Assembly: GCA_026713105.1 (NCBI GenBank)
Contig: JAPOPC010000029.1
Location: 1 to 48,381, forward strand
DNA length: 48,381 nt
Source: Acidimicrobiaceae bacterium
GTDB taxonomy: Bacteria > Actinomycetota > Acidimicrobiia > Acidimicrobiales > Poriferisodalaceae
Direction of reading: 5' to 3'
Position 1 is the first letter of the stretch, and the number at the start of each line of letters is the position of its first letter. The position numbers and the translations under genes are program-made. Below the pieces are notes generated by a model. The model worked only from the letters and a program-made list of their open reading frames with translations. It ran no database searches and was not told where the DNA came from. This document shows positions 9,103 to 17,168 of this stretch, one piece after another.

Positions 9103-10020
9103 TCAGCGCCGCTCGGCGATGGCCTCGGCGGTCGCGACGATCTTGCGCGCCCGCGTCAAGTGGGGCACGTCCACCATCTGGCCCTTGTGGGCAAATGCCA
9201 TGAGGCCGGCGGCTTCGGCCTCAGCGAAGGCCTCAAGCAGCTCTTGAGCATCGGCCAACTCGGCGTCACTGGGCGTGAACGCAGCGTTGACAATGTCGAT
9301 CTGGGCGGGATGGATGGTGATCTTGCCGGTGAATCCCATCGCCGCGGAGGTCGCGCACTCGGCGGCGAGCCCTTCGTCGTCACGAAAGTCCACGAATACT
9401 GTGTCGAGCGGCTGCTTGCTCCACGCCGTGGCTCCCACCAGGCACATAACCCGGGCGTATTCGAATACCGGCAGGTAGGCACCTGTGGCATCCCGATTGG
9501 CCTTGGAGCCCATGGCCGCGGAGAGATCCTCGGCACCCCAGCTCAGCGCATCCACCCGGTCGTGTTGTGCGAGCTCGCCGATGTTCAACAGCCCCTGCGG
9601 CGTCTCGGTTCCCAGCACCAACAGCACCACGCCGCCGGGCGGGTGACCGTGCTCGAGTTCCCAGCGAGCGATCATGCCGTCGATCTTGCTCACCTCTGCG
9701 GCGTTGTTCACCTTGGGCACCAAGTAGGCGTCGGGCGGGGACACCATCGTCTCCGCGATGTCGTCAACGCACCATGGACTGTCGAGCGGGTTGATCCGCA
9801 CGACACGTTCCTTCGCACCGAAGTCGACGTCGGCGAGCCAGCCCGAAACGGTTGCGCGGGCGCTGTCCTTGTTGTCGGGCGTGACGGCGTCTTCAAGGTC
9901 GAGCACGAGGCTGTCGGCATCGGTAGCAAGCGACTTTCCCAGCATTCGCTCATTGGCGCCAGGCACGAAATGCGACGACCGCCGCACGGTGGTGTCGCCG
10001 CTGTTCGGTGACTGCGTCAT
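9103..10020 (-). CDS. CitE-like CoA ester lyase (HpcH/HpaI aldolase superfamily)
   Basis: The 305-residue protein has the CitE/malyl-CoA lyase pattern: RRSSHFVPGANERMLGKSL near the N-terminus, LDLEDAVTPDNKDSAR (metal-binding Asp/Glu region), VVRINPLDSPW with the CoA/substrate Arg, DAYLVPKVNNA, a central ETPQGLLNIGELA with metal-binding Glu, and GFTGKITIHPAQI. Such enzymes cleave or form C-C bonds in CoA thioesters such as citramalyl-, malyl- or methylmalyl-CoA. No citrate lyase alpha, gamma or ligase genes are adjacent, so it is not part of a citrate lyase complex. Exact substrate unknown. Last gene of the mshD-rlmN-nth-citE-like group. Confidence 0.85.
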   Translation of the reverse strand: MTQSPNSGDTTVRRSSHFVPGANERMLGKSLATDADSLVLDLEDAVTPDNKDSARATVSGWLADVDFGAKERVVRINPLDSPWCVDDIAETMVSPPDAYLVPKVNNAAEVSKIDGMIARWELEHGHPPGGVVLLVLGTETPQGLLNIGELAQHDRVDALSWGAEDLSAAMGSKANRDATGAYLPVFEYARVMCLVGATAWSKQPLDTVFVDFRDDEGLAAECATSAAMGFTGKITIHPAQIDIVNAAFTPSDAELADAQELLEAFAEAEAAGLMAFAHKGQMVDVPHLTRARKIVATAEAIAERR

Positions 10021-10074
10021 TCGCTCAACCCTCCTGGATCTCGCAGTGTCGTTGCGGCCAAAGCCAGTGCAGGG

Positions 10075-10716
10075 TCAGGCCGCGAAGGCGCTCGGGCAGA
10101 AGTCATTCAGCACGCAATCATCGCAAGCCGGCCTGCGAGACGAGCAGACCCGGCGCCCGTGCAGGATCAGTCGCAGGCTGAAGTCGCCCCGTTCGTACTG
10201 GGGAATCATCGGGTTCAGTGCCAGCTCTACCTTGACCGGGTCCTCTTCATCGGTAATGCCGAGGCGCCGCACCAAGCGGCCGACGTGGGTGTCGACAGGC
10301 AATCCGGGCAGGTCGAACGCCACCGACCGGATCACATTGGCCGTCTTGCGGCCGACGCCGGGCAGCTTCACCAGGTCCTTCAGGTTCGTTGGCACCTCGC
10401 CGCCGTGATCGGCCAGCAAATGGCGTGCCATGCCCTGCAGGTTGCGGGCCTTGCTCCGAAAGAAGCCGGTGGGATGCACCAGTTCCTCGAGATCGGCGAG
10501 ATCGGCCGATGCGAGTGCTTCGGCGTCGGGATACTTCGCGAACACGCCGGGAACAGTGGCATTGACGCGGGCATCGGTGCACTGCGCGGACAGGATCGTT
10601 GCGACCAGCAACTCGAACGGGTTGCGGTGCTCCAGCTCGCAGACGGCCTCGTACTCGTCCTTGAGCCGTTCATGCGTTCGCTGGGCGCGTCCCTTCGGCG
10701 ATCGGGGCCTGGCCAT
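10075..10716 (-). CDS. nth: Endonuclease III, DNA glycosylase/AP lyase
   Basis: Base-excision repair enzyme removing oxidised pyrimidines and cutting the abasic site. All hallmarks are present in 213 residues: ILSAQCTDARVN, the helix-hairpin-helix LPGVGRKTAN with catalytic Lys at about 124, VDTHVGRLVRRLG with catalytic Asp at about 142, and a C-terminal [4Fe-4S] motif Cys191-x6-Cys198-x2-Cys201-x5-Cys207. It begins 9 bases after the rlmN stop. Confidence 0.95.
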   Translation of the reverse strand: MARPRSPKGRAQRTHERLKDEYEAVCELEHRNPFELLVATILSAQCTDARVNATVPGVFAKYPDAEALASADLADLEELVHPTGFFRSKARNLQGMARHLLADHGGEVPTNLKDLVKLPGVGRKTANVIRSVAFDLPGLPVDTHVGRLVRRLGITDEEDPVKVELALNPMIPQYERGDFSLRLILHGRRVCSSRRPACDDCVLNDFCPSAFAA

Positions 10717-10725
10717 GGCGAGTGT

Positions 10726-11811
10726 CTAGCGCTCCGCCCGAGCGCGTGCGCTGCCCTTGCGAATCGAAACAAGCTTGTCGGCACGCAGTTGACCGCAGGC
10801 GGCGTCGATCGACGTTCCCCGGTTCCGACGCACGGTGGCGTTCACCCCGAGGGACGAGAGCTCCGCGGCGAAATGCTCGATCCGCTCAGCCGGCGACGGT
10901 TCGTGGCTGTATCCCGGGGTGGGATTCAGGGGGATGAGGTTGACGTGAGCCGCCAGCGGCCGGGTGTAAGCGGCCAATTCCGCAGCGTCTCGGTCGGTGT
11001 CGTTGACGCCGCCGATCATTGCCCACTCAAGGCTGATGCGCCGCCTCTTGGCGCGGCGATAGTCCGTAAGTGCGCGCGCCAGATCTCGCAGCGGGTAGGT
11101 GCGATTGATCGGAGCGATGCGGTTCCGCAACCGGTCGTTGGCAGCATGGAGTGAGACCGCCAGATTGACCGGCAGCCGGGCCTTCGCCATGCGCTCAATG
11201 CCGGGAATCACACCGACGGTCGACACCGTGATGTGCCGCGCGCCGATGCCCATGTCTGCATGGAAGCGTTCCACCGCCGCCCACACAGATTCGTAGTTGG
11301 CGAGCGGTTCGCCCATGCCCATGAAGACGATGTTGATGGCTCCGCCGCGGGCGGCGCGGTCTGTGGAGCTGGCTTGCTGCAGCGTGCCGAGGACTTGTTC
11401 GACGATCTCTCCGACACTCAGGTTCCGGTCGAAACCCACCTGACCAGTCGCACAGAAGCTGCACGCCATGGCACAGCCCGCCTGACTGCTGATGCACAAC
11501 GTCGTGCGATCTCGGTAGCGCATCAGCACCGACTCGACCAGGTGACCGTCACGCAGCGACCACAGGTGTTTCGTCGTGGTGCCCCGATCGGCCGACTGCG
11601 TGCGGACGAGTGTCAAAGCCGGCGGCAGCAGTTCGCTGATGGCGCGGCGCAGGCTCTTGGGGACATTGGTGATCTCGGCCAGCGGTCGGCGTTGGCGGTA
11701 CAAGCCCTCCCACACCTGGTCCAGCCGGTACGCGGGCTCGCCCTCTAGCAGCTCTCCCAGCTCTGCACGGCTGAGGTCACCGAGCGACGGGTCAGCGCCA
11801 ATGTCTGCCAC
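10726..11811 (-). CDS. rlmN: RlmN, 23S rRNA A2503 / tRNA A37 C2-methyltransferase
   Basis: Radical SAM methyltransferase. The 361-residue protein has the cluster motif CAMACSFC (Cys113, Cys117, Cys120) followed by ATGQVGF, the preceding Cys at about 106 in TLCISSQ, and the C-terminal catalytic Cys at about 339 in RGTSIDAACGQL, equivalent to the two Cys used for methyl transfer in Escherichia coli RlmN. MGMGEPLANY is the usual GGE-like SAM segment. It lacks the Cfr-type C8 specificity context, so RlmN is the natural call. It lies 14 bases after the MshD-like gene. Confidence 0.95.
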   Translation of the reverse strand: MADIGADPSLGDLSRAELGELLEGEPAYRLDQVWEGLYRQRRPLAEITNVPKSLRRAISELLPPALTLVRTQSADRGTTTKHLWSLRDGHLVESVLMRYRDRTTLCISSQAGCAMACSFCATGQVGFDRNLSVGEIVEQVLGTLQQASSTDRAARGGAINIVFMGMGEPLANYESVWAAVERFHADMGIGARHITVSTVGVIPGIERMAKARLPVNLAVSLHAANDRLRNRIAPINRTYPLRDLARALTDYRRAKRRRISLEWAMIGGVNDTDRDAAELAAYTRPLAAHVNLIPLNPTPGYSHEPSPAERIEHFAAELSSLGVNATVRRNRGTSIDAACGQLRADKLVSIRKGSARARAER

Positions 11812-11825
11812 GTCCGCCCGATTCC

Positions 11826-12605
11826 CTACGAGCTCAGCGGGCCGGTGCCTGTGAACAGCCGGCGCACGACGGCCACCTCCAGCCCGAGATCGAGGTACAG
11901 CGTGACGGCGGGCGTGTTGTCGGCGTCGACATAGAGCATCGCCCGCGTCAGGCCCGCGTCAGCGAGGTGTTCGTAGCCGGCCAGCGTGAGGGCCCGGCCG
12001 AGACCCCGACCGTGGTACTGGGGGTCGACTGCGATGACGTACACCTCGCCGACCGGCGGGTCCTTATCCGCGTGCACCTTGGTCCAGCAGTAGGCGGCGA
12101 TGCCGCCGTCGATGTCGTAGACCCGGAAGCCGTCGGCGTCGAACCACGGCTCGGCCTGGCGCTCGGCAACCTGGGCAAGAGTCCATCCGCCCTGCTCGCG
12201 GTGCCAGGAGAATGCACGGTTGTTGACGTCAACCCATGCCTGCTCGTCTTGCCCCACCACGAACGAGCGCGTCTCGATGCCGCTGAGCTGATCCATCGGC
12301 AAGGACCGCTCCATGCGATAGAGATCGCGCTCGAAGGTCAGGCCGACCTCGGCGAGCCCGCGCCCGAGTTCGGTCTCGGTTGGCACTAGGTCGCCGCTCG
12401 CTGGCTCGCCGTGATCGGGATGATCGATCCAGACCGACATCGGTCCAGTGGCATCGGTGAGCTGCAGGCGCAATGCCTCAACCAGCGCGCCCGGCGTCCA
12501 TTGCACGGCATTGGCCTCCACGACGGCGCCGTACTGATCGGTACCGATCGAGATGACGGGATCGGCACTCACCGACAGGAGGCTAATGCTGCACCGGCTC
12601 CGCAA
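11826..12605 (-). CDS. MshD-like GNAT acetyltransferase
   Basis: The C-terminal half is a clear GNAT domain closely resembling mycothiol synthase: GEVYVIAVDPQYHGRGLGRALT (acetyl-CoA loop), then MLYVDADNTPAVTLYLDLGLE. MshD acetylates Cys-GlcN-Ins in the last step of mycothiol synthesis and carries two GNAT domains over about 300 residues. This protein has 259 residues, and its first domain is short and hard to recognise. The start is uncertain: a GTG at about 12572 giving SADPVISIG is an alternative. It may be a true MshD with a reduced N-terminal domain or a related N-acetyltransferase. Confidence 0.7.
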   Translation of the reverse strand: MRSRCSISLLSVSADPVISIGTDQYGAVVEANAVQWTPGALVEALRLQLTDATGPMSVWIDHPDHGEPASGDLVPTETELGRGLAEVGLTFERDLYRMERSLPMDQLSGIETRSFVVGQDEQAWVDVNNRAFSWHREQGGWTLAQVAERQAEPWFDADGFRVYDIDGGIAAYCWTKVHADKDPPVGEVYVIAVDPQYHGRGLGRALTLAGYEHLADAGLTRAMLYVDADNTPAVTLYLDLGLEVAVVRRLFTGTGPLSS

Positions 12606-12676
12606 TCAGGCCGCCGTGACCGCCCCAGAGGCTGCGCCGACGGGGGGCGTGCCGACGCAGGTGCCACACTTGTCCG

Positions 12677-13123
12677 GTGAATCAGATGCGGTGGCTCAAC
12701 CGCAGCCAGCCCCAGACGCTCTTCAGCGCTGTGCTGCTGTGCTATTTCTCCGCAGCGCTGCTGCTGCTGTTCGGGACTCGCATCGATTCGCAGCTCGCAC
12801 GCGACATCTTCGAGGGCATCGTCTCGCTCTTTGCCAGCGACCGCACTGCAGACGATCTGGGTAACAGCATCGTGCCGCTGGCCCTCACCGTCCTGCTCGG
12901 CGGCGCGTACGTCGCGGGCGCCTTGGGGACGTCCAACGAGCGCCGTTGGGGCCACTGGCTGTGCACCGCGGCAGCGATCTACGCAATCCTGGCGACCTTG
13001 TGGTGGGGTGCGCGCACGAGCTTCCAGCTGGGCGTGATCTTGCGCCTGATGTTCGATGCGTTGTTGCTGGTGCTGCTGTTCCATCCGATAAGCCGCAGTC
13101 ACCGCCGCGTCTGGTTCCAGTGA
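12677..13123 (+). CDS. Small four-helix membrane protein, unknown function
   Basis: 148 residues from a GTG at 12677. Hydrophobic stretches are at about residues 15-33 (LFSAVLLCYFSAALLLLFG), 65-82 (SIVPLALTVLLGGAYVAGA), 93-110 and 116-133, predicting four membrane helices. No signature residues or family were recognised. The stop overlaps the menG start as GTGA at 13120-13123, so the two are translationally coupled; that suggests a membrane role near menaquinone metabolism, but this is only context. Confidence 0.75.
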   Translation: MNQMRWLNRSQPQTLFSAVLLCYFSAALLLLFGTRIDSQLARDIFEGIVSLFASDRTADDLGNSIVPLALTVLLGGAYVAGALGTSNERRWGHWLCTAAAIYAILATLWWGARTSFQLGVILRLMFDALLLVLLFHPISRSHRRVWFQ

Positions 13124-13833
13124 CCTGGCGCCTGCGCCGGCCGGCACGTTCTGCGTTGCCCAGCCCCACGGAGAAGGCTCGAGCCGTCGAAGACATGTTC
13201 GACGAGATCGCGCCCCGCTACGACCTGCTGAACCGGATGCTGACATTTCGCCTCGATACACGTTGGCGTCGCCGAGCCGTGACCGCGCTCGGCTTGCAGC
13301 CGGGCGAGACAGTCATCGACGTGGCCTGCGGCACCGGCGACCTGTGCAACGAACTCGAATCGGCGGGACTGCGTCCTATCGGCGTGGACTTCTCCGCAGG
13401 CATGCTTGCGGCGGCTACCACCGGTGCCCCGCTGCTGCGATCGGATGCGCTCAGCCTCGGCGTGCGCGACGCTTCGCTCGACGGCGCTACGTGCGGCTTT
13501 GCGTTGCGGAACTTCGCCAGCCTCGGGCCGTTCTTCGCTGAGCTGTCCCGCGTGCTGCGGCCCGGTGCCCGGGTCGCGCTGCTCGAGGTCGCCGAACCTG
13601 CCAACCCGCTGCTGCGCTTCGGTCACCAGATGTACTTCGGCAAGGTGGTACCGGCGGTCGGCAGCCTGCTCAGCAGCCGGTCTGCCTACCGCTACCTGCC
13701 CGAGTCGGTGACCTATCTGCCCGAGGTGGCGGTGCTGTTGGCCCAGCTCGCGGAGGCAGGATTTCGCGACGTGGACCGGGAGGCGCTGAGCGGCGGCATT
13801 GCCCAGCTCATCACCGCGACGCGGACCGGCTGA
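13120..13833 (+). CDS. menG: MenG/UbiE demethylmenaquinone C-methyltransferase
   Basis: SAM-dependent methyltransferase that adds the final ring methyl in menaquinone (or ubiquinone) synthesis. The frame is open upstream, but the GTG at 13120 overlapping the previous stop gives a normal 237-residue protein. Diagnostic segments: MFDEIAPRYDLLNRMLTFRLDTRWRR, the SAM motif VIDVACGTGDL at about residue 65, FALRNF, LEVAEP, and YRYLPESVTYLPE, all typical of UbiE/MenG. With menA on the opposite strand at 14507-15385, menaquinone is the likely product. Confidence 0.92.
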   Translation: MTWRLRRPARSALPSPTEKARAVEDMFDEIAPRYDLLNRMLTFRLDTRWRRRAVTALGLQPGETVIDVACGTGDLCNELESAGLRPIGVDFSAGMLAAATTGAPLLRSDALSLGVRDASLDGATCGFALRNFASLGPFFAELSRVLRPGARVALLEVAEPANPLLRFGHQMYFGKVVPAVGSLLSSRSAYRYLPESVTYLPEVAVLLAQLAEAGFRDVDREALSGGIAQLITATRTG

Positions 13834-13863
13834 GTACGCAAGCGAGCAGCCACAGATGCCATA

Positions 13864-13942
13864 GCTGAGGAGGCGGCAGGAGACTCTGCGACGTTGCGAC
13901 CTGCTGGATCGCTGGAGCAGAGGGTCCTGCCGCCTCCTCAGC
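13864..13942. repeat. Long hairpin between convergent menG and ybaK; possible bidirectional terminator
   Basis: GCTGAGGAGGCGGCAGGA at 13864-13881 is an exact reverse complement of 13925-13942. After a 2-base mismatch the pairing continues for 6 bp (13884-13889 with 13917-13922), leaving a 27-base loop. The structure fills the 117-base gap between two converging genes. There is no U-tract. It is much longer than a usual terminator and could also be a palindromic mobile remnant. Confidence 0.6.
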
Positions 13943-13950
13943 GGGCGTGC

Positions 13951-14451
13951 CTACTCGCTCAGTGCCCTAGCCAGATCCGGCACGACCTCGGCTGCGGGGA
14001 GCTCAGCCAGCGAAGCGGGTGGGCACAAGATCTTGCAGTCGCGAGAGCCCCCGCCCACGATGACTTCATCGCAGTCCATCACCCGGCTGTCGATCCACAC
14101 CGGAATGTCTGCGGGCAACCCGAAGGGCGTGACGCCGCCGATCAACATCCCGGTGCGCGCAATGGTCTCGTCGGCGTTCGCAAACGACGCCTTGCGGGTA
14201 CCCAGCCGGCGCCGCACGATGCCGTTCACGTCGAGGCGCGTCGAGGCCAGCACGACGCAACACGCCATCGGCCGCTCGGCCGACTTGCCCACGACGCAGA
14301 TGGCATTGGCCGACGCATCCATCGAATAGCCGTAGCGCTCGCAGAATTGTGCTGTGTCGGCGAAGTCGGGATCGCATTCCACCAGTTGGTACGCGACGCC
14401 GAGCGCAGCGAGATGATCCAGCACTGCCGCCGAACTCGCCTCTGTGTTCAT
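13951..14451 (-). CDS. YbaK/EbsC-family aminoacyl-tRNA deacylase-like protein
   Basis: 166 residues with the full YbaK-domain pattern: an N-terminal helix, CVVGKSAERPMACCVVLA, the LGTRKASFANADE segment, TGMLIGGVTPFGLP, PVWIDSRVMD and VVGGGSRDCKI. Members are trans-editing enzymes that hydrolyse mischarged tRNA such as Cys-tRNA(Pro). The catalytic Lys of the family would be in the VGKS segment. It is a free-standing editing domain; substrate not determinable by eye. It is transcribed toward menG, with the hairpin at 13864-13942 between them. Confidence 0.85.
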   Translation of the reverse strand: MNTEASSAAVLDHLAALGVAYQLVECDPDFADTAQFCERYGYSMDASANAICVVGKSAERPMACCVVLASTRLDVNGIVRRRLGTRKASFANADETIARTGMLIGGVTPFGLPADIPVWIDSRVMDCDEVIVGGGSRDCKILCPPASLAELPAAEVVPDLARALSE

Positions 14452-14506
14452 CGGGACATCATTGCGGATCAGGTCGAGTCACTGGCGGCTTGAACCGGGC
14501 CGATGC

Positions 14507-15385
14507 TCAGGTGCCCAACGCCAAACCGACGGTGAGCAGCGCACCCACGACGATCTGCAGGCGACCGGTGCCAACCAGCACGCCCACCAGTGCGGGGCCG
14601 GTTGCCCCGCGCAGCACCGCTCGAACAGGCGCAATCGCCACCACCGCGGCGGCGACGCCCAGGATTGCCCACGGCCGCAGCAAGGTGAGGTACAGCGGCG
14701 AGAACACCAGCAGGAACACCACCACGACGTACATCGCCCGCGTCGGTCGATCCCCCACCCGCACTGCCAGGGTCCGCTTGCCTGCCTGCTCATCGGTGGG
14801 CAGGTCGCGCAGGTTGTTCGAGATGAGCAGCGCCACGGAGCCCAGGCCCACCGGTACCGAGGCCGCGATGCCCAACACGGTCAACCGGGCGTCTTGGACG
14901 AACGCCGAACCCGCCGTTGCCACCAACCCGAAGAAGACGAACACGAACAGCTCGCCGAGACCCCGGTAGCCGTATGGGCGACGTCCGCCTGTGTAGTACC
15001 AGGCGGCCACCATCGATGCCCCTCCCGCCACGACCAGCCACCACGACACCGCTGCTGCCACAACTATGCCGAACACTGCAGCAACGCCGAAGGCTGCGAA
15101 TGCCGCTCTTCGCACCGCAGCCGGGGTCGCCGCTCCTGAGGCCACCAGGCGCTGCGGTCCCACTCGGGCCACGTCGGTGCCCCGAACCCCGTCGCTGTAA
15201 TCGTTGGCGTAGTTGACGGCGATCTGGATGCACAACGACACGATCAGCGCGAAGGCGGCTCGCCACCACACGATCGCACCGTCAGCCGCGGCATCCGAAG
15301 CCGCCGTGCCGACGAAGGGCGGCACCAGCGAGGCCGGCCAGGTGCGGGGCCGAGATCCGGCCAGCCACGTGCGCACGCCGGTCAT
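14507..15385 (-). CDS. menA: MenA, 1,4-dihydroxy-2-naphthoate polyprenyltransferase
   Basis: UbiA-superfamily integral membrane prenyltransferase that makes demethylmenaquinone. The 292 residues show multiple hydrophobic helices, the first Asp-rich motif NYANDYSDGVRGTD (about 57-70), the preceding RPRTWPASLVPPFVGTA characteristic of MenA, and the second motif around LRDLPTDEQAGKRTLAVRVG. Its ATG overlaps the upstream thioesterase stop as ATGA. Together with menG (13120) it completes two late menaquinone steps. Confidence 0.92.
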   Translation of the reverse strand: MTGVRTWLAGSRPRTWPASLVPPFVGTAASDAAADGAIVWWRAAFALIVSLCIQIAVNYANDYSDGVRGTDVARVGPQRLVASGAATPAAVRRAAFAAFGVAAVFGIVVAAAVSWWLVVAGGASMVAAWYYTGGRRPYGYRGLGELFVFVFFGLVATAGSAFVQDARLTVLGIAASVPVGLGSVALLISNNLRDLPTDEQAGKRTLAVRVGDRPTRAMYVVVVFLLVFSPLYLTLLRPWAILGVAAAVVAIAPVRAVLRGATGPALVGVLVGTGRLQIVVGALLTVGLALGT

Positions 15386-16233
15386 TGCTGCGGCGAGCCC
15401 AAAGGACCGGTGATGCGGGTGATTGCGAAAGACTGGGTGCCTGTTGCCAGCAGTCCCCCATCGGCGGCATAGATGCGAACGATGCCGTTACCGATAGCGT
15501 TGTGCACGGCGTCGGATTCGATGTCCAACAGCACCCATTCGCTCTCGGCTTCACCAGAGATTCGCACCGTGTTGTCGAGGCTGGAGCCCCTGAAACCAGC
15601 ATCGAGGCTGACGCGCATCCCGCTCGGCAGCAGGTCGGCCAGCGCCGTCAGGCCCGGACCCGTCGATGCGACCGTGCCGCCGAGGCGCGCCCAGTAGCGG
15701 ACGTGCCGCTCGCCCGGCTGCTGGCCGGCGAGCCGGATGTCGGCGTGGTCCGTGAACGAGCTTCCTTCGATCGAGGTCGAGCCGCGGGGAGCGCACGAGT
15801 CCGGCGGCGGCACATCTGGGGCCGTCGCCCACGTCTGGTCGATTCCCAGCTGTCGACCGCCGAGGGACACGAGCGCACGCAGAATGACCCGGCCGTCGGC
15901 GGCGTCAGTGATCTCCGCGGAGGCCTGGGTCATCCGGTTGCCGCTGGCGCCGATGTCGAGGGCGATGGCCGCGCTGGCGCCGACCGGCAGACGTGCCAGG
16001 TATTGGGCCGAGGCAGCAGCCATAGGCCGGCCCGTGACGCTCTCGAGGGCCGCCACGGCGGCCGCGAGTGCGCAACCGCCATGCATCGTGCCGGTGGCAC
16101 CGGCCACGTCGTAGGTGACCGGCAGCAGCCATCGCAGCTCTTCACCCGTCGGCTGAAGACCGAAGAACTCGATGACCTCGGCGACATGCGGATCCTGCGG
16201 CGCAGCATCGCTCATCGCAGCCTCGGCGCTCAC
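15382..16233 (-). CDS. Acyl-CoA thioesterase-like protein (tandem paralogue A)
   Basis: 283 residues resembling two-domain hotdog acyl-CoA thioesterases. The N-terminal half contains TMHGGCALAAAVAALESVTGRPMAAAS followed by YLARLPVGA, typical of PaaI/TesB-like folds; the C-terminal half has GSSLDNTVRISGEAESEWVLLDIES and SFAITR. It shares strong similarity with the next gene upstream (LRWLLP, MHGGCALA, QASAEITDAADGRVILRALVSLGGRQLGIDQ), so the pair arose by tandem duplication. GTG start; an internal ATG at residue 7 is an alternative. Its stop overlaps the menA ATG. Substrate unknown; 1,4-dihydroxy-2-naphthoyl-CoA hydrolysis is one untested possibility given menA. Confidence 0.75.
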   Translation of the reverse strand: MSAEAAMSDAAPQDPHVAEVIEFFGLQPTGEELRWLLPVTYDVAGATGTMHGGCALAAAVAALESVTGRPMAAASAQYLARLPVGASAAIALDIGASGNRMTQASAEITDAADGRVILRALVSLGGRQLGIDQTWATAPDVPPPDSCAPRGSTSIEGSSFTDHADIRLAGQQPGERHVRYWARLGGTVASTGPGLTALADLLPSGMRVSLDAGFRGSSLDNTVRISGEAESEWVLLDIESDAVHNAIGNGIVRIYAADGGLLATGTQSFAITRITGPLGSPQQ

Positions 16234-16244
16234 GCAGCCGAAAG

Positions 16245-17105
16245 CTAGTGCTGACTACGGCCGGAGTCCCCGAGGGGGCCGGCCACTCGCGCCACGGCGA
16301 ACGACTGGTTGCCGGCGGCGAGCAGCTCGCCGTCGGGCGTGAACATGCGCACGACGCCGTGGCCGACAGCGTTGTGAAAGCCGTCGGTCTCGATATCGAG
16401 CAGCACCCATTCGCTCTCGGCGTCGCCCGCAATCCGCACGGTGTTGTCGAGGCTTGCCCCCCGCCAGCGCAGGCCGAGGCTCAGATGCATCCCTGTGGCG
16501 AGCGTGTCCGCCAGCGCTGTCAAACCCTGGCGAGTGGATGCCAGCGTGCCTGCGAGCCGCGCCCAGCAGCGGATCCTCCGATCACCGGCGCTGTAGGGCC
16601 CGAAGCGGATGTCGGCATCTGTGCTGAACGACGGAACTGCGTTGGAGGGCACGGTACGGCGCTGCCACTCGTCCGGCTCTGGAACGTTCGGTGGCAGTCT
16701 CCAGTCCTGGTCGATGCCGAGCCGGCGACCGCCCAGTGACAGCAGCGCTCGCATCAGCACACGGCCGTCGGCCGCATCGGTGACCTGTGCGAGCGCTTGG
16801 GTCATTCGCTTGCCGGCCGAGCCGATGTCGAACGTGATCTCGGCGCAACCGCCGAGCGGGACACGGGCCATGTACTGCGCCGACGCCGCGGCGAGCGGTC
16901 GTCCGCTCCATGTCTCGGCTGCCGCGACGACCGATGCGAGGGCGCAACCGCCGTGCATGACACCGAGATAGTTGGCAACGTTCGGCGAGATAGGCAGGAG
17001 CCAGCGCAGCTCGTCGTCGGTGGCCTGCACGCCGAAGAAATCGACGACGTCAGCGAGCCGATTGCCCGGCGACAGCGGTTCAGTGTCCCGCCCCTCGTGG
17101 GTCAC
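16245..17105 (-). CDS. Acyl-CoA thioesterase-like protein (tandem paralogue B)
   Basis: 286 residues from a GTG, paralogous to the adjacent downstream gene and with the same two-half hotdog layout: VMHGGCALASVVAAAETWSGRPLAAASAQ in the first half and GASLDNTVRIAGDAESEWVLLDIE with QSFAVARVAGPLG at the end. It ends 11 bases before paralogue A. Both probably hydrolyse or bind acyl-CoA thioesters, consistent with the many acyl-CoA genes elsewhere in the window. Exact substrate unknown. Confidence 0.75.
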   Translation of the reverse strand: MTHEGRDTEPLSPGNRLADVVDFFGVQATDDELRWLLPISPNVANYLGVMHGGCALASVVAAAETWSGRPLAAASAQYMARVPLGGCAEITFDIGSAGKRMTQALAQVTDAADGRVLMRALLSLGGRRLGIDQDWRLPPNVPEPDEWQRRTVPSNAVPSFSTDADIRFGPYSAGDRRIRCWARLAGTLASTRQGLTALADTLATGMHLSLGLRWRGASLDNTVRIAGDAESEWVLLDIETDGFHNAVGHGVVRMFTPDGELLAAGNQSFAVARVAGPLGDSGRSQH

Positions 17106-17168
17106 TGCCTCGAAGCTAGACGGGCTGTCTCATAAGCAGGTTCATGGTGCGCCCCAGCGCACTCGGGC

